Shown one piece after another: positions 48,775-55,721 of a stretch of 64,000 bases of DNA. Origin of the DNA: CAWGAJ01 sp963820545 (GTDB taxonomy: Bacteria; Planctomycetota; Planctomycetia; Pirellulales; Thermoguttaceae); the NCBI GenBank assembly GCA_963820545.1, contig CAWGAJ010000001.1, positions 2,418,001 through 2,482,000 of the forward strand, read 5' to 3'. The notes under the pieces are model-generated. The model was not told the origin of the DNA. It ran no database searches and saw only the letters and a program-made list of their open reading frames with translations. The position numbers were made by a program, and so were the translations under genes. How positions within the stretch are numbered: the stretch's first letter is position 1; every line of letters starts with the position of its first letter.

Positions 48775-49461
48775 GTGAAAATACTTGCCCTGGAAACCAC
48801 CGATCCGGTTGGAACCGTGGCCGCGATGGATGATGGTAACTTGCTGCTGGAATTAGAGTTAAATCGCCAGCAACGTTCCGCCCAATCGCTTGCCCCAGGC
48901 ATGAAAACTCTCTTGGATGAGGTGGGCTGGAAACCCGGCGAAGTGCAACTTGTTGCACTCACCATCGGCCCGGGATCTTTCACCGGGCTGCGCGTGGGAA
49001 TCACAATGGCCAAGACCTTCGCCTATGCCATAGGCGCTGAAATTTTGGGCGTCAATACCTTGGAAACCATTGCCCAGGCCGCGCCACCGAGCATTTCGGC
49101 CCTGACGGCTGTCGTCGACGCCCAACGCGGCGAGGTGGCGACTCGCTCATTTATGCGCGGAGCAGACAACTGGCTGTCGCCCATGGGCTCTGAGCGTCTT
49201 ATTACTATTGATCGTTGGTTCGAGGAGCTGACGCCCGGCATGGTGGTTGCCGGACCGGCGCTCGGCAAATTCATTTCTCGCCTGCCGGCACATGTAACCG
49301 CACTTGATCAAAAATATTGGTCGCCCCGGGCGGCCATGGTGGCCCGGCTGGCGCATCGACACTACGCTGCCGGCCGCCGCGATGATCTCTGGAGCCTCGT
49401 GCCCCATTACAGCCGTCCCAGCGCAGCGGAAGAAAAATGGGAAGCCAAGGATAGGGAATAG
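48775..49461 (+). CDS. tsaB: tRNA threonylcarbamoyladenosine biosynthesis protein TsaB
   Basis: 228 residues, GTG start (VKILALETTDPVGTVA). The ASKHA-fold scaffold protein that joins TsaD and TsaE in making t6A37 of ANN-decoding tRNAs. Motifs: ILALETT at the N-terminus, LTIGPGSFTGLRVGI, VDAQRGEV. The C-terminal region LVPHYSRPSAAEEKW matches family ends (Y.R.S.AE). The last codons (AKDRE) and the stop fall in heptanucleotide repeats, so the tail has probably been reshaped by them. No TsaD/TsaE or RimI neighbour. Confidence 0.92.
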   Translation: MKILALETTDPVGTVAAMDDGNLLLELELNRQQRSAQSLAPGMKTLLDEVGWKPGEVQLVALTIGPGSFTGLRVGITMAKTFAYAIGAEILGVNTLETIAQAAPPSISALTAVVDAQRGEVATRSFMRGADNWLSPMGSERLITIDRWFEELTPGMVVAGPALGKFISRLPAHVTALDQKYWSPRAAMVARLAHRHYAAGRRDDLWSLVPHYSRPSAAEEKWEAKDRE

Positions 49462-49507
49462 GGGATAGGGAACCATCAAGGATGAAGACTGAGGGATGAA
49501 AGATGAA
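49449..49507 (+). repeat. Heptanucleotide repeats (ggatagg)n and (ggatgaa)n
   Basis: ggatagg, gaatagg, ggatagg; then ggatgaa, gactgag, ggatgaa, agatgaa. Begins inside the end of tsaB. Confidence 0.65.
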
Positions 49508-49521
49508 AAACAATTTGATAG

Positions 49522-49542
49522 CCGGCGGTCAACGACCGCCGG
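49522..49542. terminator. Hairpin 3' of tsaB
   Basis: ccggcggtc-aac-gaccgccgg, perfect 9-bp stem without a T-run; possible terminator between convergent tsaB and the antitoxin-like gene. Confidence 0.4.
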
Positions 49543-49647
49543 AATATCCAGGAATTTCCACCGGCGCATGCAAAGAATCAACAGCCTTCATTTACCTCTT
49601 GCGATCAAGCCGCCCAGGTTAGAGAACTAAGGCCATCCAGCGATTTC

Positions 49648-50139
49648 CTACGATCCGACTGGAATGCCCGAATGGGACTGTTTCCGCTTCACGACGAAAT
49701 CAATTTCGCAATCGAGAATTGCGAGCAAAGCCATCAACTGATCGATTGACTTGGAGTAGTTCGTCTGATCTAGCAAGCGATAGAACTGGGCGGGAGAAGT
49801 TCCCAGCCGTCGAATCAACTCTCTCTTGCTCAGCGAGGTTTTTTTCACTCGTTTTTGTGCTATCAAAGTTAGTTTATAGAGCAACATATCCCTCATATAA
49901 CGAGGGTCGCTGTTGTAATCGAGAACCTGATCGATGTGTACCGTTCCTTCAGTGCCCGAGACCAGCTCGTAAGTGAAGGCCTCGTTGCCCAATTCTTCGT
50001 CAACGTACACTCTCATAACGGGATTATGTCGCGATGGGCGCACTTCGAGCTTGGCATAAGGGAACCAGTACCTCTTGGAATAGGTTACAACCTCAAATGC
50101 CTTCTTTCTGTTGTCTAGGTGAACATTATTGATTTTCAC
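49648..50139 (-). CDS. HTH-containing protein, putative antitoxin of a DUF4160 pair
   Basis: 163 residues. The first about 90 residues (KINNVHLDNRKKAFEVVTY, VYVDEELGNEAFTYELVSG) resemble the DUF2442-like/beta region of antitoxin partners. The last about 65 contain a Xre-type helix-turn-helix (SKRELIRRLGTSPAQFYRLL, ILDCEIDFVVK). It overlaps the DUF4160 gene by 4 bp. Likely binds its own promoter together with the partner; inferred from layout and HTH only. Confidence 0.65.
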   Translation of the reverse strand: MKINNVHLDNRKKAFEVVTYSKRYWFPYAKLEVRPSRHNPVMRVYVDEELGNEAFTYELVSGTEGTVHIDQVLDYNSDPRYMRDMLLYKLTLIAQKRVKKTSLSKRELIRRLGTSPAQFYRLLDQTNYSKSIDQLMALLAILDCEIDFVVKRKQSHSGIPVGS

Positions 50140-50330
50140 AGACGACCCTCCTGCTGGAGTGCGGCGATCAACCTCAAAATCTTACTGTTTGCCTTGCCTT
50201 TCATGGCCACACCATGCTCAAGGTCCCATTTCACAATGAGTTTTTTATTCTCATAGACGTGAACATGCCTCGGGCCGTGATCTCCGGCCCAAGACAGGAA
50301 TACATAGTTCCCACGGCGTATCTTGCCCAT
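50136..50330 (-). CDS. DUF4160 family small protein, putative toxin partner
   Basis: 64 residues. DGHGPRHVHVYENKKLIVKW-like sequence (GDHGPRHVHVYENKKLIVKW) is the DUF4160 hallmark. Length and order (small DUF4160 gene followed by a DNA-binding gene with ATGA overlap) fit the proposed DUF4160/DUF2442-type toxin-antitoxin modules, whose toxicity is not generally proven. Confidence 0.7.
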   Translation of the reverse strand: MGKIRRGNYVFLSWAGDHGPRHVHVYENKKLIVKWDLEHGVAMKGKANSKILRLIAALQQEGRL

Positions 50331-50371
50331 TGCTAAATGTTACCATCCAAGGTAACGGTTGTCAAGATGAT

Positions 50372-50836
50372 TCAGTTGTCCTTCTTGAACCAATCTTCAT
50401 AACCCATCGAGAATGCAGGCAACAAATCACTTTCTAACCATAATAAAGCAATAGAACGATGATGACCTTCATCAATTCTGCATTTTGGGTCGTTTTTATG
50501 AATAAGCACCGGGAAAAATACATTGCCATTCTTCAGTAAATTTACAATGCATTCAACCCTTTGGCTATGTTCTGATTTTTTTAAGTAGTCGGATTCAAGT
50601 GATTTAATTTGTTCCTTGAAGTTTGCAAAAGCAAATATTTTATATTGAAGTAGTATCTCTTCTCCATCCTTCCATGCCTCTCCATCATGTTCCGGAGGAT
50701 CATTCTGAAAATCTTTAGGAAATCTGAGTGATGCTATTTTAAAATTGCTTGATCCAGACTGTGTGCCAATGTATTGAGAGACCTCATATTCATGATATAT
50801 CCGATTTTCTTCGAGTTTAGGCACCTGAATCATCAT
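50372..50836 (-). CDS. ParB/sulfiredoxin-fold-like protein of unknown function
   Basis: 154 residues. The motif FFPVLIHKNDPKCRIDEGHH followed by RSIALLWL resembles the ParB N-terminal signature (IxDGHHRxxA), used for NTP/phosphate binding. The N-terminal part (YEVSQYIGTQSGSSNFKIAS) is not recognised. A+T-rich compared with flanking genes, as are the next two genes, suggesting transfer. No partition partner nearby, so plasmid segregation is unlikely. Confidence 0.55.
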   Translation of the reverse strand: MMIQVPKLEENRIYHEYEVSQYIGTQSGSSNFKIASLRFPKDFQNDPPEHDGEAWKDGEEILLQYKIFAFANFKEQIKSLESDYLKKSEHSQRVECIVNLLKNGNVFFPVLIHKNDPKCRIDEGHHRSIALLWLESDLLPAFSMGYEDWFKKDN

Positions 50837-50898
50837 TCCATCACCATGGCCAGTGCTTCTATTGTTAGTTCACAAACAAAATATCCTTTTCGTATATA

Positions 50899-51201
50899 TT
50901 ACGTTTTTATCGTATCGTGATAGCGATCAAGGATTTTGTTTATATCAATAGTTGCATAATAACGTGCCTTTTTGTCTTGAACCCATTCATTTGGTAGGTT
51001 AAAATATTGATATGAACGACGTGCAAAAAAAATGTCATGCTCTTTCCATTTGTTCTGGATTTGTCTCAAAATATTAAGGTTAATATTCAATAAATCGATG
51101 TCTTCTGGGATGGCGATCCCCTTCACGGCATCTATCATCTGTTGGTAAGAATCAATAGTCTTATCAATTCCCTTCAAGTTTCTGTCGAATTCCGAATACA
51201 T
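50899..51201 (-). CDS. Hypothetical helical protein
   Basis: 100 residues, A+T-rich codons. AGGAAG lies eight bases before the ATG. Predicted largely helical (DRNLKGIDKTIDSYQQMIDA, ILRQIQNKWKEHD), with a Tyr-rich middle. No family recognised. Same strand as the ParB-like gene and the Pro-rich repeat gene, which it may accompany in an operon. Confidence 0.5.
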   Translation of the reverse strand: MYSEFDRNLKGIDKTIDSYQQMIDAVKGIAIPEDIDLLNINLNILRQIQNKWKEHDIFFARRSYQYFNLPNEWVQDKKARYYATIDINKILDRYHDTIKT

Positions 51202-51321
51202 TAGTAACTTCCTGTGGAAATGTCAACGCACAGTTTCCATTATCACGCTTGTGTGGCAACGCTAAATATTTTCTCGCCTTTAATACATGCCCACGATAAG
51301 CGTTGTGAATCGCATCAGGCA

Positions 51322-51498
51322 CTAGTCTAGTTTTGATGGAGGATTGCTTTCATCTAGTTTCGGCGGTGGGTTGCTTTTATCTAATTTCGGCGGAGGATTA
51401 TTTTCGTCTAGTTTTGGTGGAGGATTGCTCTTGTCCAATTGTCCATATTTGTTTGGGCAGTTTGGGTCATTCTTAAAAAATCCAGGTAAATCTTTCAT
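51322..51498 (-). CDS. 58-residue Pro-rich repeat protein (KLDxSNPPP repeats)
   Basis: Short gene: ATG 51498, TAG ending at 51322. GGAG lies about eight bases before the ATG. Sequence: MKDLPGFFKNDPNCPNKYG, then four 9-residue repeats QLDKSNPPP, KLDENNPPP, KLDKSNPPP, KLDESNPPS and a final KLD. The 27-bp DNA units differ mainly at synonymous or conservative positions, which argues for selection on the protein. No signal peptide. Function unknown; the repeats look like an extended linear binding ligand. Could be non-coding minisatellite DNA, but the ribosome site, open frame and codon pattern favour a gene. Confidence 0.55.
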   Translation of the reverse strand: MKDLPGFFKNDPNCPNKYGQLDKSNPPPKLDENNPPPKLDKSNPPPKLDESNPPSKLD

Positions 51499-51691
51499 GT
51501 CATTTCTCCAAAATATTTAAGATTGTAAATCGCTTTTATCGTCCCAATTTCCGTAGCCACAGCCCGATGCCTCACTTTGATGTGGACGAATCGACTAACC
51601 GGAACAGCCGATAGTCTACAGAATTACACCGCGCTAGTCAATTCCCCGCTGGGCTACTAATACGGCTGGATTTTATGTCGGTCGCATTAGA

Positions 51692-51743
51692 GTAGTCGGC
51701 ACACGCTGTGTGCCGATTTCCGCACACGGCGTGTGCGGACAAC
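51692..51743 (+). repeat. Palindromic element type 2, intergenic copy
   Basis: gtagtcggcacacgctgtgtgccg, spacer, ccgcacacggcgtgtgcgg, then acaac: same two-arm architecture as in the TMTC-like genes, here just 3' of the cardiolipin synthase gene where it could act as a terminator. Confidence 0.7.
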
Positions 51744-51751
51744 ATTGTATC

Positions 51752-53203
51752 TTACAGCAGTGGGCTGAGCAACCTGGCTACGTTTTGCAGGAGTTTTGTG
51801 ATTCGAGGTCGGCGGTCCCATTGCTCTCGGATCAGTTGGAACGATTTTTCTATATATCGTTGTTGTTGTGCCCTTAATTGTTGAGCGACCGGCGAGCCGT
51901 AGAAGAGCAGATTGATCTCGAAATTCAGGGCAAACGAGCGGATATCGAAGTTGCTCGATCCGATAAAGGCTATTGAATCATCGATACACATGGTTTTAGC
52001 ATGTAGCAAGCCGTCGTTATAAAGATAAAGGGTAGCGCCCATGTCTAACAGGTCGTCGTAATATGATCGACCGGCCGCGCCCACCAATTTGTGATCAACC
52101 CGATAAGGGATGATCAATTCGACTTTCACGCCGCGCATAACGGCCGTTTGCATGGCCTGCAAAAAAGCTTCGTCGGGCACGAAATAGGGCGTGGTTATGG
52201 TCACCTGGCGTTCGGCCGAATGGATGGCCGTCACCACCATGCGTTGATAGTTTTCCGTGGGATAGCTCGGCCCGCTGGGCAAAGTCTGCACGGCGATTTC
52301 GCCGCTCTCGAGCGGATCGGGAAAGAACTCCGCGCCGTCCAGGACTTGATCGGTTTCGAAATACCAGTCGGAAATGAAGACCGCCTGGAGTTCCATGATG
52401 ATCGGGCCGGTCAGCCGGACCATCAAGTCGTACCAGGCCAGATCTTTATGTCCGTAGCCGGCGTCGACGATATTCTGCGAGCCGGTGTATCCCACCCGGC
52501 CGTCGATGACCGCCAACTTGCGGTGATTGCGCAGGTCGAGGCGAGCCATGCGGCGCCGAAAAAGGCCCACCGGCAAGGCTTCGTGAAAGTCCACGCCCCG
52601 GGCAATCATCTCCTTACCGAGATGTTTAATAAACGGGCGCGACCCCACGGCATCTACCAGTAGCCGGCATTTCACGCCGCGGGCCGCTGCGCGGTAGAGC
52701 GCCTCGGCCACGCGCCGACCAGTGGAGTCGTCGGCATAGATATAAAACAAGAGGTGAACGTGATCCTGAGCGGCGTCGATGTCGGCCACCAGCCGGTCGA
52801 TGAAAACCTCGGTTTCAGCGATCAACTCGACATCATTCCCATCCAGAATGGGCATGTAACCCAAATGTTCGGCCAGTTTGACTGCCTCCATTGCCCGCTC
52901 TCCAAGTTGCGGGCGCACAATGTGCGGCTGGGCTTCCAATCGGCGGTGAACAATTTCCAATCGCTGTAATATTTCATCGTGCTCTTTGATGCGGCGCCGA
53001 GGCAAGCGGTGACTGCCGATTAACCAATAAAGAATCAATCCCGGCCAAGGGACAAAAAAGATCACCAACAACCAGGCCATCGCCGATTGCGGCGCACGGC
53101 GGCGAGGAACCTCAAAGAGCATCACCACCCGAATCACCCACTCACTGACGTAAAACAACAGCGACCAGGAGAAGAAATCGCCGTCAAGCATTAAATGAAA
53201 CAT
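51752..53203 (-). CDS. cls: Cardiolipin synthase
   Basis: 483 residues. Two N-terminal membrane helices (a PLDc_N region with VPWPGLILYWLIGS), then two phospholipase D domains with HxK motifs NHRKLAVIDGRVGYTGSQNI and LLHAKTMCIDDSIAFIGSSN. Length, order and spacing fit bacterial ClsA-type enzymes that condense two phosphatidylglycerol molecules in the membrane. Frame intact. An intergenic type 2 palindrome lies just downstream. Confidence 0.95.
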   Translation of the reverse strand: MFHLMLDGDFFSWSLLFYVSEWVIRVVMLFEVPRRRAPQSAMAWLLVIFFVPWPGLILYWLIGSHRLPRRRIKEHDEILQRLEIVHRRLEAQPHIVRPQLGERAMEAVKLAEHLGYMPILDGNDVELIAETEVFIDRLVADIDAAQDHVHLLFYIYADDSTGRRVAEALYRAAARGVKCRLLVDAVGSRPFIKHLGKEMIARGVDFHEALPVGLFRRRMARLDLRNHRKLAVIDGRVGYTGSQNIVDAGYGHKDLAWYDLMVRLTGPIIMELQAVFISDWYFETDQVLDGAEFFPDPLESGEIAVQTLPSGPSYPTENYQRMVVTAIHSAERQVTITTPYFVPDEAFLQAMQTAVMRGVKVELIIPYRVDHKLVGAAGRSYYDDLLDMGATLYLYNDGLLHAKTMCIDDSIAFIGSSNFDIRSFALNFEINLLFYGSPVAQQLRAQQQRYIEKSFQLIREQWDRRPRITKLLQNVARLLSPLL

Positions 53204-53467
53204 ACAGACGACGACCTCTTGAGTGAGAAAATAGGTTCACACCTGCAATAAAATAAGCTCTATAAAATATACCTTTTTTTAAGAACCGTGCCGATCAGGG
53301 GTGATATTAGCATTGTGGCTTTTAGAATACAGGCAGTCTGGATAGATTGGCGCAGGCATCGACAGCCAACCAGAGGACCGTTAAAATCTCTGTGATTAGT
53401 TGAAAATGCCCCGAGACTTATATTTAGCCCGCCATGGACACACAGCGTGGATATGTGAGGAAACTGG
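53204..53467. other. Divergent intergenic region
   Basis: 264 bp between cls (minus) and the pyruvate-kinase-like gene (plus). A degenerate tttagcccgcc...gtgg hairpin at about 53423-53450 resembles the 35206 element. Nothing else seen. Confidence 0.35.
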
Positions 53468-54148
53468 ATGAAAGTTTTCGATAGGCCAGGTCCAGTCAAT
53501 ACTGACGCAACCATCGAGATCGTCAAGCGGGTAGCGGCTCGATATCCATATATTGTGGTCGCATCGATCACCGGCGATTGTGCGGTACAGGTGGCCGAGA
53601 GGATTAGAAATACAAAGGTCATTTGTGTGACTTGTCCACAGGGGATGGGCTGGGAAATCGAGAACATGCAAAAAGGCCCGTTTGCGGATATTCCGGAACT
53701 GAAACAGATGTGCGATCAATGGGCCGCCCAGGGTCTGAAAAGAGTGCCCATGAATATCACGCCGGAAAACCGGGCGAAATTGGAAAAGTTGAACGTCTGC
53801 GTTGTTCAAGGCACAATTCCATTTTTTGGCCCAAGTTTTTCCATGCGATTGCATCTCGGGCAAGTCACATCGCTCGATATCCTGGCAAAAACCTTGGAAT
53901 TAATATCTACCGGCACATTGGTATGTTTGGAATGTGTCTTGATGGCCGTCGATGCGGGAGTTATTCCTGAAGATGAACAAGTCCTTGCCGTGGCCGGCAC
54001 AGAACGCGGGCTGGATACCGCCTGGGTAATCAAAAGCAGCGCCTCGGCCAATTTGTTTCATCCGGCCAAAGGCACCCGATTCGTTGAGCTGTTGGCCAAA
54101 CCTGCCATATCCATCCAGCCGGATATGAACATCGAGTATTTGAAATAA
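53468..54148 (+). CDS. Pyruvate kinase C-terminal-domain-like protein
   Basis: 226 residues. The N-terminal half (FDRPGPVNTDATIEIVKRVA, YIVVASITGDCAVQVAERI) matches stand-alone proteins with the pyruvate kinase alpha/beta (C-terminal) fold, known mainly from archaea and deep-branching bacteria. The second half (FGPSFSMRLHLGQVTSLDIL, VAVDAGVIPEDEQVLAVAGT-like VDAGVIPEDEQVLAVAGTER) completes the fold. No catalytic pyruvate kinase barrel is present, so it is not a glycolytic enzyme; it may bind a phosphorylated ligand. Confidence 0.75.
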   Translation: MKVFDRPGPVNTDATIEIVKRVAARYPYIVVASITGDCAVQVAERIRNTKVICVTCPQGMGWEIENMQKGPFADIPELKQMCDQWAAQGLKRVPMNITPENRAKLEKLNVCVVQGTIPFFGPSFSMRLHLGQVTSLDILAKTLELISTGTLVCLECVLMAVDAGVIPEDEQVLAVAGTERGLDTAWVIKSSASANLFHPAKGTRFVELLAKPAISIQPDMNIEYLK

Positions 54149-54438
54149 TAGGAACATAGTATTACAGATATCCATACTGATCCGCATATACAACCGTAAC
54201 ACCAATGAATTAGACGTAAGCTATATGGCCGATAGACCACACTCCTTGTCGGAGGACCGTTTAACACAGATCAGGCAAGATCACGAACCTCCGGCCGCCA
54301 TTGCTCAGCGGGGTTGGCGTTATCACCATCTAGACGATCTGTCGAAGGGCCATCTATAATGTTAGTGATTGATTTAGACATCTGACAGACTATATAAACC
54401 AAAACACGTTGAGATGATCAAAGGGAGGATGAAATTAC
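54149..54438. other. Gap with a copy of the VOC gene's 5' end
   Basis: 290 bp with no intact gene. Holds the 54273-54333 repeat described separately. A weak GGGAGGA ribosome site at about 54423 serves the next gene. Confidence 0.5.
54273..54333 (+). repeat. 61-bp direct repeat, left copy
   Basis: Identical over 61 bp to 54896-54956 (begins aggcaagatcacgaacctcc, ends gttatcaccatctag), with weaker similarity 20 bp further upstream. Out of context here: it is the coding start of the VOC gene duplicated 623 bp upstream. Confidence 0.85.
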
Positions 54439-54830
54439 ATGGGCATTTTTAAAAAAAAGATAAAACTCTCCAACAGCAAGGATCCCCGTCAGTTCTTTGA
54501 AGAAGAATTCTGGGTGGACACGGGAGCTCTTTATTCGTTTGTCCCTGAGGATTATCTTGAAAGGATCGCCGTGGAACCGACTGCAAAACGAAATCTGATT
54601 CTTGCTGACGGGCGGCAGGATACGAGACTACTTGGTTTTTGCGACTTCCAGATCGAAGGTTTCGAAGGCAGTATTCCCTGTCCAGTGATTTTGCGCCAAA
54701 AGGTTCTTTGTTCCTCTTAGGAGCCACAGCTCTAGAGAATTTTGGCGTCGAGGTGGATCCGATTCAGAAGAAGTTAAAGCCGATTCTGGCTATTATCGGC
54801 GGATTCTTGCCCTACCCTAACAATCGCTGA
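54439..54830 (+). CDS. Retropepsin-like aspartic protease fold protein, frameshifted
   Basis: About 130 residues once joined. FWVDTGALYSFVPEDYLERI carries the aspartic-protease DTG motif; RNLILADGRQDTRLLGFCDF and, after the break, FAPKGSLFLLGATALENFGV with VDPIQKKLKPI follow the single-domain retropepsin pattern. The frame changes near 54690 (PCPVI then FAPKGS); one T missing from TTTT explains it. GGGAGG upstream of ATG. Such clan AA proteins are often found alone in bacteria; substrate unknown. The gene sits between two copies of a 61-bp repeat. Confidence 0.75.
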
Positions 54831-54868
54831 CAATTCACTAAACAAGGACGTCCAAAAGACGAAATCCG

Positions 54869-55255
54869 TTGCTGAAGGACCGCTTGAAACACATTAGGCA
54901 AGATCACGAACCTCCGGCCGCCATTGCTCAGCGGGGTTGGCGTTATCACCATCTAGGCATCCCCTACGATGTTCCTCGGCCCGGAGAAAGATATCTTGAG
55001 CACATCAAGGTGTACGTGTCGGGCTTCGAAACCAGTCCCTACGGAATCGAGTGGCTGCGGTTCGAAAAGGATTGCCCTGTGTCCAAACTTGTCAGGACGG
55101 TGCCGCACATCGCCTTTGAAGTGGACAACCTCGACGAGGCCATCGCAGGCAAGGAGTTACTTGGCGAAGTTAGTTCCCCTTCCGATGGCGTTAGAGTGGC
55201 CATGTTCGTCCATGACGGTGCGCCCATAGAACTTATTGAATTTCGCAATAAATGA
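54869..55255 (+). CDS. VOC-superfamily (glyoxalase-like) protein
   Basis: 128 residues. RYHHLGIPYDVPRPGERYLE and KLVRTVPHIAFEVDNLDEAI followed by APIELIEF give the paired beta-alpha-beta-beta-beta pattern of a single VOC module; possible metal ligands are His in HHLG and HIAF and the C-terminal Glu. ATGA overlap with rhaM suggests coupling. The start codon could also be the later one; the first codon here is TTG or ATG-like and not well supported. Substrate unknown, perhaps sugar-related given rhaM. Confidence 0.72.
   Translation: MLKDRLKHIRQDHEPPAAIAQRGWRYHHLGIPYDVPRPGERYLEHIKVYVSGFETSPYGIEWLRFEKDCPVSKLVRTVPHIAFEVDNLDEAIAGKELLGEVSSPSDGVRVAMFVHDGAPIELIEFRNK
54896..54956 (+). repeat. 61-bp direct repeat, right copy (inside VOC gene)
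   Basis: Encodes RQDHEPPAAIAQRGWRYHHL of the VOC protein. Pair of 54273-54333. Confidence 0.85.
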
Positions 55256-55566
55256 TACGCAAAGCTTTTTTGATGCAGATCGATCCTGACCGGCACGAGG
55301 AGTACCGCAAGCGGCACAATCCAATCTGGCCGGAACTCGAATCCACTCTGAAGTCTCACGGGGTGCACAACTATTCCATCTTCCTGGATCCCGAGACAAG
55401 TCAACTGTTTGCGTACGTGGAAATTGAAGATCGGTCGCGCTGGGATAGTATCGCGCGCACAGCGATTTGTCAGAAGTGGTGGGCGCACATGCGGGAAATC
55501 ATGCCCTCAAATCCTGACAACAGCCCGATATCAAAGAATCTAAAGGAAGTGTTTCATATAGACTAG
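55252..55566 (+). CDS. rhaM: L-rhamnose mutarotase
   Basis: 104 residues, exactly family length. Interconverts alpha and beta L-rhamnose. Motifs: RKAFLMQIDPDRHEEYRKRH, NPIWPELESTLKSHGVHNYS, WWAHMREIMPSNPDNSPIS; the histidine of KRHNPIWP is the expected active-site residue. ATGA overlap with the VOC gene. No rhamnose isomerase or kinase nearby. A heptamer repeat follows the stop. Confidence 0.92.
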   Translation: MIRKAFLMQIDPDRHEEYRKRHNPIWPELESTLKSHGVHNYSIFLDPETSQLFAYVEIEDRSRWDSIARTAICQKWWAHMREIMPSNPDNSPISKNLKEVFHID

Positions 55567-55587
55567 GGGTCAGAGGACAGAGGATCG
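55567..55587 (+). repeat. Heptanucleotide repeat after rhaM
   Basis: gggtcag, aggacag, aggatcg. Confidence 0.5.
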
Positions 55588-55591
55588 GCAT

Positions 55592-55624
55592 CCCTAGATT
55601 CTTCGCTTCGCTCAGAATGACATT
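55592..55624 (+). repeat. CATCCTGAGCG-type half element
   Basis: ccctagattcttcgcttcg then ctcagaatgacatt: one arm of the inverted repeat seen at 3332 and 15481. Confidence 0.5.
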
Positions 55625-55639
55625 ATCCACAATCCATAG

Positions 55640-55706
55640 TGCGGCATAACCGCCACAACCGAACCGCGACCGACCAACCTTCGGTTGGTGCCCGTCGCGG
55701 CTTTAT
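55640..55706 (-). repeat. Dispersed repeat, copy 3, inverted and partial
   Basis: Reverse complement reads ataaagccgcgacgggcacc, aaccgaaggttggtcggtcg, then cggttatgccgc, matching the core of 43441-43573. Confidence 0.6.
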
Positions 55707-55721
55707 GAATTTTTCTCTCCA

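Noticed and set aside
51322..51441. CRISPR-like array
   Set aside because: 27-bp units are directly adjacent with no unique spacers and translate into a regular 9-residue protein repeat.
51540..51690. Possible tRNA or attachment-site remnant upstream of the Pro-rich gene
   Set aside because: A few tRNA-like words but no foldable cloverleaf could be drawn.
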